The position numbers and the translations under genes are program-made. Shown piece by piece: positions 22,730-33,086 of a DNA stretch of 64,000 bases. Source of the stretch: Rhizophagus irregularis (taxonomy: Eukaryota > Glomeromycota > Glomeromycetes > Glomerales > Glomeraceae). Location: positions 1,242,501 to 1,306,500 of the forward strand of contig NC_089453.1 in assembly GCF_026210795.1 (NCBI RefSeq), read 5' to 3'. Below the pieces are notes generated by a model, which made no database searches, had not been told where the DNA came from, and was given only the letters and a program-made list of their open reading frames with translations. Each line of letters starts with the position of its first letter. The first letter of the stretch is position 1.

Positions 22730-23025
22730 AGGACCCCGGATATCTCCAAAACAGGTCATAAGTCACACTTTCGGCAGATTGGCCCATTTTTCAGGGCTCA
22801 AAAAATCGTTTTTTGTAAATATCTCGGCATCCAGTAGTCCAATTTTGATGAACTTTTTTTTAAATTGTAGAGCTAAATGAGAGCTACAAAATAAAAAAAA
22901 GTTCATTAAAATTGAATTACTGGATGCTGAGATATTTACAAAAAACGATTTTTTGAGTTTCAGCAAAAAGGGGTGTTTTTGGCCAAAAGTCCATTATGAC
23001 CTTTATATTAGATATCCAGGGTCCT
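22730..23025. mobile_element. 296-bp foldback MITE nested at the third level
   Basis: Ends AGGACCCCGGATATC / GATATCCAGGGTCCT with perfect 8-bp duplication AATTATGC (22722-22729, 23026-23033). The middle is a long palindrome around ATCTCGGCATCCAGTAGTCC and GAGCTAAATGAGAGCTAC. Same family as 14588. Confidence 0.92.
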
Positions 23026-23428
23026 AATTATGCATAGCAAAGTATTAAATTATTAATAATCAGATATATATTTGCATAGCAGGATAGATTTTTTTAATAT
23101 ATATATATAATATAATATATATTTACATTTTTCACATTAAAAAAATTTAATAAAATATGTAAACAAAGTTATAAACATGTTTGTGTAAAAAAAATTTACT
23201 ATTTTTAATACAAAGAATAAGTTAATTGTATACGTAATACAGGAATCATTTTTAGATGTGCTTGTGTAACATGTTTTTGATAAACAAATACGCGTCCGCA
23301 TAACATTAAAATTATAAATTATATATGTGTTCATGTAACAGTAAAAAAAATATATATTGAAAATGAGAGTAACAGGTGGGTGGGAAGGGAAAAATAAGTG
23401 ATTTTCTGTTTTTTTATAATTTTACACT

Positions 23429-23672
23429 TAAAGTTGCTTGCCGAAACCTAGGGGTTTAGGCAAGATGGCGTTTTGCCGAAAAGCGAAATTCTGCCGAAAC
23501 TATATTAAAGTTATATTAAAAAACTGGCGAAACTTTGGAGAAAAGCGAAACTGCTGAAACTTATTATAAATGCCGAAACTGCCGAAACTCTGCCGAAACT
23601 ATAATAAATCTATAGTAAAATTTTGACGAAACTAATCGTAGGATTTTAAAGAGGTTTAGACAAGCAACCTTA
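23429..23672. mobile_element. TAAGGTTGC MITE, copy 2
   Basis: Ends TAAAGTTGCTTGCCGAAACC and CAAGCAACCTTA, perfect 8-bp duplication TTTACACT (23421-23428, 23673-23680). Orientation opposite to copies 1 and 3. Confidence 0.92.
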
Positions 23673-25899
23673 TTTACACTATAATTTTTGTAATAATCAA
23701 TAAAAGTTATTTCATTTTTACTTAGAAAATTTTTTAAAAATATTTTTTTTGCCAAATTTTACAGTAAATTTTAAAAATAAAAATTCCGCATATTGGTGGC
23801 ATTACAAAAAACATGAATAAATCCATAAATATCTATTTAACTATGATATAAATTTATATATAAGTAGATTCAAACCTGCTAAACAACTTTACTTAAGAAG
23901 ATTTTGGATGTTTCCTTTGACTAAAATGCCTAAATTACACTCTGAAGTCACAGAACAGATATATGAAATATTAATAAGAAACATTTATAAGTTGTAATAT
24001 TACAAAAAAATAATAATAGCTTTATCCATACATTATTTCAAAAATTTTTGTTTTTCTAGTTTTTTTTATATATATATTTTATAAAAAAAATTATATATAA
24101 ATATATATATGTCATAAAATAAATTGCTTAGCAGTGTAAAAAATTTATGGGTTAGATAAAAGTTTGCTTAGCAGACATGAAAAATATTTGCTTATTGACC
24201 TTAATAAATTTTGAATTTTTTATCTGACCTATATATATATTGTTCAGGGTCCTGGTTCAGTTTAATCTGATTTTTTATAAAAATGTGAAAAATCAAATAG
24301 CCGACCATCTAGTGATCGTACAAAGTCAAGCCATATATCATTGGATTTGTCTCGATAAGATGCGTCAAATTGTGGTAAGATACGTATGCCAACGTGATAG
24401 ATCGCGCGTTAGCTACAGCTAAATGATTTATCAATAATTGGAATTAAAAAGCCATCTATCAGTGCTAGAGACATAATCTTAGCACCATTCAACGTATCTC
24501 AGTGAGACTAATCCAATGAATATAAATTCGTCTGTGTACGACCACTGGATGGCGAATAATGTCAAGTTTCGCATTTTTTTAAAATTTTCGAGCATTAAAA
24601 ATTAAAAATTCTGATACATGAATTTATTCATCATCCAATGGTCATACAAATATGAATTAGTCTCATTGGATTCGTCTTGATGGACGGAGCGAATAGGACG
24701 ATGAATGGTGAAGATCACGTCTCGCAAGATCGATAGATAGGCTTACTAATGCCAATTTTTTATAAATCATTTAGTGTAAATTAACTTATGATCTATTGAT
24801 GCTAGAAACATGATCTCACCACCATTTGACTCATCTCATCGAGACAAATCCAATGAGTCCTAATTCATATTTATACGACCATTAGACGACGAATAAATTC
24901 ATGTATCAGAATTTTTAATTTTTAACGCTCGAAATTTTTAAAAAAATGCGAAACTTGACAGTATTCGCCATCCAGTGATTGTACACAGACAAATTAATAT
25001 TCATTGAATTCGTCTCACTCGTCTCACTGAGACACGTCAAATGGTGCTAAGATTATGTCTCTAGTACCGATAGATGGCTTTCTAATTCCAATTATTGATA
25101 AATCATTTAGCATGAGTTAACTTGTGATCTATCAATGCTAAAGATATGATCTTACCACCATTCGACGCGTCTCGTCGAGACGAATCTAATGATATATGGC
25201 TTGAATTTGTACGATCACTAGTTTGTCAACTATTCGATTTTTCGCATTTTTATAAAAATCAGATTAAACCAAATCGAACTGCCAGTTTTTTGGTTTGGTT
25301 CTTACGGATTTTGGCTCTAATCTGAACTGTCTATAATCCAGACCAAACTGACCCGTTCAGAGCTTTAAATCTGCATACCAAAAAATTTACTGATGTAAGA
25401 ATAAATAATTAACTGAAGGAAGAATACATGATGTAATGTTTATTACACAATATATATAGTTACATTTATTTATAGTTATTTATATTTAGAATAGTTATGT
25501 TTATAATAGTGATAATTAGTTTAATTACTCACAAAGATAAGAGATAATAGATAGAAAAAAAGAAGATTAAAGATAAGAGATAATAGATGAATAAGAATAT
25601 TTTCTTATTTTCCTTATTTGTATATTTTTGTGAAATATGAATTGTTATAAATACAAGTGGAATTCAGTAGGGATTCTGCAGTCTTCAGACTCAATAAAAT
25701 ATTAATTATTAAAAGTTATTTTAATAAATATGCTTATTGTTCGCTTGAGATTTAATTAATGTTTAAGTTAATGAAAATGAAATAATAAATATGGAAAAGT
25801 TCTCCAAGTTTGAAAATAATGTAAAGATAATAATGTATAGAAGAACTATTGAAATTTGAAAGTTAAAATAAAGTGATATTAAAATCTAAACTAAGTGTA

Positions 25900-27235
25900 A
25901 TAAAACATGAAATAATGAAATATGTGTCTATTGGTATATGACAAATGTTAGTGATAATGTCTATCCAGTGATCATATAAAGATAAAAAGCCATAACTCAT
26001 TAGAATTCTTTCATAAATCAGCATTAGAAAAATATTTATCAATGCTAGAAATATGATCTTACTGTCATTCAACTCACCTCATTGAAATGATTTTAATGAG
26101 CTAAAGATTGTTCTAATGCAATTAGTAGAAGATGGGTTATATCTTAGATTGGAATTTTTATTTTTTGACATTTAAAATTTAAAAAATGTGAAAATTAAAA
26201 TAACTCCTTATGTAGTAATTATAAAAAAATGAAAAAAGCTCATTAAATTCATTTTATTAAGACCTATCAAATGATACCAATATTATTTCAGAACCTCGAA
26301 TAATACTAATATACCGTATATCGCGGGCTATAGTATCCCCTCTATGTATAGTACCTCTCTTGAAAAATTTCATAGAATTGTATAGTACCCAGGGGGATAT
26401 TTTACAATTATCTCGTGATCTAGTGATCAGATTTGAGCCATCTTTTTTTGTTTGATAACTCTCATTGAGCTCTTCAAAATAAAAAAAAGATCATTCAAAT
26501 TGGACTGATAGATCGTGAGATATTCGCAAAAAACGGAATTTTTAGGCTTTGTTTAGTACCCAGGGTACAGGGTCAAACTCCCGATTTTTGCAAGATACCC
26601 GGGGTACTGTGGCCCACTATATACGGTAACTCACAAGTAAACTTTAAATACTGAAGTAAAAACACATTTTATGATATAACTCTGTCAATATTGAAGCTAG
26701 AAATTTGATTTTACTATTATTAGAATCCTCTCATCAAGACGAATCTAATGATATAAATTTATTAAAATCGAATCACTAGCTGTGTTAAAATTAGGAGTAT
26801 GTAAGATAACGAAATTTTGAAAATATCTTTATAATACGTAACTTTTAAAAAATTTTAATATAAATTCTACGCAAACTCAAATATGAGTTGTATCAGTATT
26901 GTTTGGGATCCTATTATTTCTCTAGAATCAATAGATATAATTCTAGTACTAGTTTCTTAAAAAATATTTAGTATAAGTTATTTCATGATATATTGAAGCT
27001 AGAAATATGATCTTACTATTATTTGATACATCTTATTGAAACAATTCTAATAAGCTATGATTGGTCTTTATATAATTACTAGTTGTCGAGTTATTTTGAT
27101 TTTCGTATTTTTTTTAAAAATCAGATAGAATTAAACTAAACTGGATGATTTTAATTTAGTTTTCATTTAATTTCAGTTTTTATCTGAACTAGAAAAAAAC
27201 TGCACTAAGCTAACCCATTTAGAACTTTAATTGTT
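25900..27235. repeat. Decayed foldback element copy with an inserted MITE
   Basis: Scattered words of the 28074 foldback family survive (ATCCAGTGATCAT, ATCAATGCTAGAAATATGATC, right end CCATTTAGAACTTT near 27215). No gene. A MITE-like insertion occupies 26312-26628. Confidence 0.55.
26312..26628. mobile_element. MITE with TACCGTATAT ends
   Basis: Left TACCGTATATCGCGGGCTAT and right (inwards) TACCGTATATAGTGGGCCAC are inverted. The interior carries a palindrome TATCTCGTGATCTAGTGATC ... CTGATAGATCGTGAGATA and repeated GTACCC(A/G)GG. No target duplication found. Confidence 0.65.
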
Positions 27236-27368
27236 ATAATAATTAAAGCACCTCAAAAATAAATTACAAATTTCAGTTGCAGCTTATATATATGACATTT
27301 CTATATTAATTTATTTACATAATTATTTTTTCTTAAATACTCTTGAACCTATTACTTTTTCATTACTA

Positions 27369-27540
27369 CAGTCAACCCTTGTTATAACAAACTCTAGATT
27401 TCAGACCTCAACTTCGCTATAGGGCTATAGTAAAGATTTTATGAGATTTGATTAGTTAATTCGTTATAGTAAAGAGAAATTTATTATAGTTGTCTGAAAA
27501 ATTCACTATATCAAGGGTTCGCTATATCAAGGTTTGACTG
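27369..27540. mobile_element. 172-bp pogo/Tc1-type MITE with TA duplication
   Basis: Ends CAGTCAACCCTTGTTATAAC and (inwards) CAGTCAAACCTTGATATAGC, flanked by TA at 27367-27368 and 27541-27542. This TIR type is widespread in pogo/Tigger-like elements. It abuts the 3' end of the recognisable coding region of the next gene. Confidence 0.88.
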
Positions 27541-27542
27541 TA

Positions 27543-29822
27543 GTTCCTTTTTTACATTTACTCTATTCTTCAATAAACCAATAACAACTTCTATTACTCA
27601 CTTCACATTTTTAAACAACTCCTTTTCTTCTTCTGAATCCTTTTTCAAAGTAAATTCAGTAAATCAGATGTTAAAAGGATTTTTACTTGTATAGCATATT
27701 TCATCTGAAACATAAATAATGAAATACCAATCTGTAACTATTGTAATAATTTCATAAATATAGTCAAAAGCCTCCTTGAAAGTCATATTTACTTTACATT
27801 GTTAATTAATCTGCAATATACTTTCACATTGGATCAGATTTTAAGCAAAGCCCATGACTACTTGATATAATTTCCCTTCTGTAATGCAAATAAGTTTCTC
27901 AAGGGCCTTAAATATATAATCAATATGACTGATATTTTCCTTACCATAACTTCTAACTGGAAAGTTAAAGTAATCTTCTTTTCTGTTATTTTTTTGATAA
28001 TATATAGGAAGCATAAAAGATAACTGAAATATATTTATACCACATGATTTCATTATTATCAGCAAGCAATGTCCAAAGCTCCGAATGGGTCGGTTTGGTC
28101 CGAATTATAGACAGTTTGGATTAGAGCCGAAATTCGTAAGAACCGAACCGAAAAACTGGCAGTTCGGTTTGGTTTAATCCGATTTTTATAAAAATGTGAA
28201 AAATTGAATAGCCGTCCATCTAGTGATTGTACAAAGTCGAGCTATATATCATTGGATTCGTCTTGACGAGACGCGTCGAATGGTAGTAAGTTCATGTCTT
28301 TAGCATCGATAGATCACACGTTAACCCACGTTAAATGATTTATTAATAATTGGAATTATTAAGCTATCTATTGATGCTAGAGACATGATCTTAGCATCAT
28401 TCGACGCGTCTCAGTGATACGAATCCAATGAATATAAATTCATCCGTGTATGACCACTGGATGGAGAATAATGTCAAGTTTCGCATTTTTTTAAAAATTT
28501 CGAGCGTTAAAAATTAAAAATTCCAATACATGAATTTATTTGTCGTCCAATAGTCGTACAAATATGAATTTGGACTCATTGGATTCGCCTCGATGAGACG
28601 AGTTGAATGGTGGTGATATCATATCTCTAGCATCAATAGATCATAAGTTAATTCACACTAAATGATTTATAAAAAATTGGCATTAGCAAGCTATCTATCG
28701 ATGCTAGAGACGTGATCTTACCACCATTCGACTCATCTCATTGAGATGAATCCAATGAGTCCTAATTCATATTTGTATGATCATTGGATGATGAATAAAT
28801 TCATGTATCAGAATTTTTAATTTTTAACGCTCAAAAATTTTAAAAAAATGCGAAACTTGACATTATTCGCCATCCAGTGGTCGTATATGGACGAATTTAT
28901 ATTCATTGGATTCGTCTCACTGAGACGCGTCGAATGACGCTAAGATCATATCTCTAGCATCGATAGATAGCTTAATAATTCCAATTATTGATAAATCATT
29001 TAGTGTGGATTAACGTGTGATCTATCGATGCTAGAGACATGATCTTACCACCATTCGACGCGTCTCGTCGAGACGAATCCAATGATATATGGCTCGACTT
29101 TGTACGATCACTAGATGGGCGTCTATTTGATTTTTCGCATTTTTATAAAAAATTGGATTAAAATGAACTGAACCACTGGTTTTTCGGTTCTAATACCCGA
29201 ACCAAACTAAACCAAATTTTGAGCCAGTTTCGAATTGGTTCCCGGTTTAGCCCAAACCGTTAGGAGCTTTCGCAATGTCTCCATATTTTCCAATCTGTAT
29301 TTTATTTTCTTTACATATTGTATCAATTTTTTATCATTGTCTTCAAGTGTATATATTTCTAGAAAGAAGAATGATAAAATTAGCCCATCTACTAGTATAA
29401 TAATTCATGAAATAATAATTAATAAGCTGAAAAGACTTATTTAGAAATTGACAGATTGCATCTATTCCATTACTATTAATTCCATATTTTACTAATATTT
29501 CTTTTAAGTTTTTCAGAATCCTATATAAAGAAAATAAATGCTTTTTTCTTTCCTTACATTCTTTGGTAAAGTCTACAAGCCTCAATATAAGTTTTATTTT
29601 CATTTTATGTTGTTTAAGCTTTTCTTTGGTTAATTTAAGAAAGTTATTAACTTTTTCTTTGTGAATAATTTCCAAGTCATTGTCATTAAACTTTAAGTCT
29701 TCTTCTTTCTATAAAAATTTAATAAAAACATGTGTCTTATATTTTTTAATTTTATCTACTAATGTGAATAACTCATTTTCAGTTAAAGTAACACTTAAAA
29801 TAAATGTACTAACTCCAAACAT
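27543..29822 (-). pseudogene. Unrecognised gene broken by a foldback element, stops and frameshifts
   Basis: ATG at 29822 (MFGVSTFILSVTLTENELFT), a stop TAG near 29709, then LEIIHKEKVNNFLKLTKEKL ... LENMETL up to the 28074-29271 insertion. After it, in another frame, QLSFMLPIYYQKNNRKEDYF ... GKLYQVVMGFA, then EAFDYIYEIITIVTDWYFII ... LKKDSEEEKELFKNVK with more stops, ending at the pogo MITE. The protein is Lys/Glu-rich and helical. The later segments resemble a repeated hypothetical family I associate with Rhizophagus, without a named domain. I can give no function. Confidence 0.6.
28074..29271. mobile_element. 1198-bp foldback element copy 2, 8-bp duplication
   Basis: Ends AAAGCTCCGAATGGGTCGG and CCGTTAGGAGCTTT, with GCAATGTC at 28066-28073 and 29272-29279. 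The whole element is one giant imperfect palindrome built of paired words: CATCTAGTGATYGTACAAAG, ATATCATTGGATTCGTC, GACGCGTCGAATG, CATCGATAGATC. These words also recur as internal inverted repeats, giving a hairpin of hairpins. No coding capacity. The element family is represented at 22539 and, decayed, at 25900. Confidence 0.92.
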
Positions 29823-30314
29823 AATGAACTTTGATTAGATTAGTCAGATAAGACTGTATTATATATACCAATTGTACCATTATCTGTTAAGGTTATAGGA
29901 TGTTAGTATTTACTATTTGTATATATGTTATTTTAGGATAATCCAGATTAATCTAAATTGATTATTCAGATTATTTGTTATTTTATTTAAGATGTGATCT
30001 GCCAGAAATTGGCACTAATTTACTATATAATTTTGGGGCAAAATTTTGCCGATCTATTATAAATGCTACTCCGTTACAAAAATTCAAATAAAGTTAAAAC
30101 AAGTAACACGATACACAATACTATTCAGACCATGTGTAACAACTAGAGCAAATGTCAAAAAAACATTTTTTTGCAAGAAAAAAGCGTGTTAATTTAGTCA
30201 ATAATTTTTTTACTTTAAGGCAACGACAGATTCGCAAGAAATACAATATATGCTTTATTTGATTTTTACGCTCATTTCATAATTCCAAACATTCCAAATA
30301 AAATAATATTTATT
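29823..30314. other. AT-rich spacer, nothing recognised
   Basis: Between the start of the unrecognised gene and the stop of the DDE-like gene. No repeat or coding signal that I can support. Confidence 0.5.
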
Positions 30315-30512
30315 TTATTGCAAGGAACCTTCATTTTCATCAATAGAACGAAGTGCTATTGCTTCTTTCTACCTTTGTGAAAAACCTGAAATCCAATTTT
30401 GGATCATTGATATTTTGGGTACGTCTTCTTCACGTAATTCATCTTATTGTGCTCGTTGTAGTAACTCTTCATGCATTTGCTGTGCATTCATCTTTTGGTG
30501 TGGATTTGCCGT

Positions 30513-32978
30513 CACTAGTCGAAATAAGGCAAATCAGAAATAAGGCAAATCGTCCTTATTTCGGCTAAATTTTGGCTAATAATTGAAGATCGTCTGTATA
30601 TCAGGTGACATTTGGCATAGCCGATTTCCGATTTCACTAGTCGAAAAAGGCCGGCCTATATTCAATTAAAAATTTGACCATGATCTACGATTAGACATTG
30701 GTCGAATAGTCTAATTAAACGTCATGCGTTACACGTATCAAAGTTTAAAAAAGGATCTTTTTTAAACTTTCCCCTTTCATCCCTTCCTTTCACTTCACTT
30801 CGTCCCTACTTTCCCCTATCCTTTCGTCCTTCCCCTCCCTTCCCCTATTGTCCTTTCCTTTCCCTTTTGTCCTTCCCTTGCTTTCCCTTTCGCTCTCCCC
30901 CTTTTCTCACACCTTTCTTTCGCCTCTTTTTCTTGGAAGTAATGTAAGTTTCGTTTTGAAACTTACATATTTTTTTTTTAATTTAAGAAACGAATTTCTT
31001 TTCATTGTTTTTTTTTGTAGGACGCCAGCTTTAACACGAAACTGGACTTTAAGGTAAAAAACAGGAAAGTAAAGTTTTGTTAATTTAAGAAACAAACTAA
31101 CGTTTCTTTTCATTATTTTTTTTTGTAGGACATATAGGAGGACGCCGGCTTTAACACGAAACCGGACTTTAAGGTAAAAAATGGGGAAAGGGAAAAGGGG
31201 AAGGGGATTTAGAACCAAGATTCTTAAGAATCTTGGTTTTTATTTTTTTAATATTTCGAACGGTTACTAACCGTTCCTTTCTTTTTTATAGGTTTCGGGC
31301 GGGCTTCCTGGTTCCGAAGAATGGAAAAGAACCAAGATTCGTAAGTAAACGAATCTTGGTTTAATTTTTTTTGTTTTTTTTTTGTAATATTAACGAACAG
31401 TTACTAATAACCGTTTTTTTCTTTATTATTTTAGGATTGGGTTGGCTTCCGAGTTCTGAAGAATGGAAAAAACCAAGTTTTGTAAATACGAGTATGAAAC
31501 TTGGTTTATTTTTATTTTATTTTTTTTCCTATTATATGAACGGTTACTAACCGTTCCTTTCTTTTTCTTATAGGTTCGGCCGTTTGGGTGAGTTTCCGAA
31601 GAACGGAAAAAACTAAGATTCTGTACTACGAATCTTAGTTTTCTTCTTCTTTTTTTAATATTTGGAACGGTTATTACTAACCGTTCTTTTTCTTTTATTT
31701 TTTATAGATTCGGTGTCTCAGGAGGGGCTTCCGAGTTCTGAAGAACGAAAAAAAACCAAGATTTGTAAGTATATACGAATCATAGTTTTAATTTTGTTTT
31801 TTTTTAATTTTATTAATGAACGGTTACTAATAACCGTTCTTTCTTTTTTTAGGTTCGCGAGTTCCGAAGAACGGAAAAGAACCAAGATTCGTAAGTATAT
31901 ACGAATCTTAGTTTTAATTTTTTTGTTTTGTTTAATTTTATTAATGAACAGTTACTAATAACCGTTCTTTTCTTTTTTTAGGTTTGGGTGGGCTTCCGAT
32001 CTTTAGAAAAAGTGGAACCAAGATTTGTAAGTAAGTACGAATCTTGGTTTAATTTTTTTTTATTATTATTATTACGAACGGTTACTAATAACCGTTCTTT
32101 TCTTTTTTTTTTAGGATTGGATGGATTTTTGAATTCCGAAATATGGAAAAGAACCAAAATTAGTAAGTATATATGAATCTTGGTTTTGTTTTTGTTTTTT
32201 TTTTATTATTTGGAACGGTTTACTAACCGTTCCTTTCTTTTATTTTTTAGGTTTCGGGTTGACTTCCAAAGATCAGAAGAAAAGCCAAGATTCGTAAGTA
32301 AGTACGAATCTTGGTTTATTTTTTATTTTTATTTTTTATTATTTTGGAACAGGTACTAACTGTTCCTTTCTTTTATTTTATAGGTTCGGGTGGGCTTCCA
32401 AGTTCTGGAGAACGGAAAAAGATCAAGATTCATAGGTATATACGAATCTTGGTTAAATTTTTTTTATTAATATTAATGAATGGTTACTAATAACCGTTCT
32501 TTTCTTTTTTTTATAGGTTTGGGTGGATTTCTGACGAATGGATGAACCAAAACCAAGATTCGTAAGTACGAATCATGGTTTATTTTATTATTATTATTTT
32601 ATTATAATTTTGAATTAGCAATATTTATTTGTAATTTAGATAGATGCTAATAATAATAATATAATTATAAAGTTTTTAAGCATTTAATTAATAAATACAT
32701 TTAATAAATTTGATAATAAAAATTGAAATAAATTCAGAAAAAAATAGTCCGATTTTTGTCTGATTTAAGTTCTGAAGTACATCTGATTGACTGTCCGAAT
32801 TTAGTATGATTTAGTTCTGATTTATGTCCAATTTAAGTTCTGAAGTACATCTGATTGGCAGTCAATCAGATAACAATCAGAATATATTTTTTTTGTAAAA
32901 ATCAGATATATTTCAGCCGTAATTCGACCTAAAATCAGATATCCGATTTTTAGCCGATTTGCCTTATTTCGACTAGTG
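30513..32978. mobile_element. CACTA element L (non-autonomous) with micro-exon array
   Basis: Ends CACTAGTCGAAATAAGGC and GCCTTATTTCGACTAGTG, flanked by CGT on both sides (30510-30512, 32979-32981), the 3-bp duplication expected of CACTA elements. Order inside: subterminal repeats, a pyrimidine-only-like tract (about 30771-30920), two leader exon-like units, then about ten tandem exon-intron units, then AT-rich 3' subterminal DNA. No transposase. Confidence 0.92.
31015..32565 (+). repeat. Micro-exon array L: exon-intron units of 129-144 bp
   Basis: Acceptors (T-rich tract then TAG) end near 31020, 31128, 31291, 31434, 31573, 31707, 31851, 31980, 32114, 32250, 32383 and 32517. Each exon-like segment (about 38-57 nt) ends in AACCAAGATTC and is followed by GTAAGT. 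The donor lies in a hairpin AACCAAGATTCGTA-AGTATA-TACGAATCTTGGTT. The branch region is the hairpin GAACGGTTA-CTAA-TAACCGTTC just before the T-tract. Exons can encode variants of GLPSSEEWKRTKIR, but lengths vary and some contain stops, so coding is uncertain. Confidence 0.85.
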
Positions 32979-33086
32979 CGTTTCTGTATGAAACATTATT
33001 TCCAATAAATGTTTGACTTCTCTGGTCATTCTTTTTACTGGCTCACGCGTTCTAGTCTTCTCATTTTCTTTTAGAGCCTAACCAGA

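Larger units (their letters stand above)
22601..24253. mobile_element. 1653-bp element nested in foldback copy 1
   Basis: Ends AGGACCTGAACAATATATAT and, inwards from the right, AGGACCCTGAACAATATATA. Flanking 8-mers GATTCAGT (22593-22600) and GGTTCAGT (24254-24261) differ at one base. It holds two further MITEs (22730 and 23429). No gene. Confidence 0.85.
22539..25366. mobile_element. Foldback element copy 1, split by a nested insertion
   Basis: Left end AAAGCTTTGAACGG (22539) and right end CCGTTCAGAGCTTT (to 25366) are inverted repeats, flanked by the 10-bp duplication AAATCTGCAT (22529-22538, 25367-25376). From 24254 to about 25300 the DNA is one long imperfect palindrome that matches the 28074 copy. 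The insertion 22601-24253 separates the first 62 bp from the rest. Confidence 0.88.

Noticed and set aside
30353-30568. Plus-strand hydrophobic 71-codon frame resembling a membrane protein
   Set aside because: It is antisense to the C-terminal coding segment of the DDE-like gene and crosses the start of CACTA element L.
31662-32176. Plus-strand frames of 60-100 codons through array L
   Set aside because: They read through canonical GTAAGT...TTTAG introns and become Phe/Leu-rich there; the exon parts are noted, but the continuous frames are not genes.
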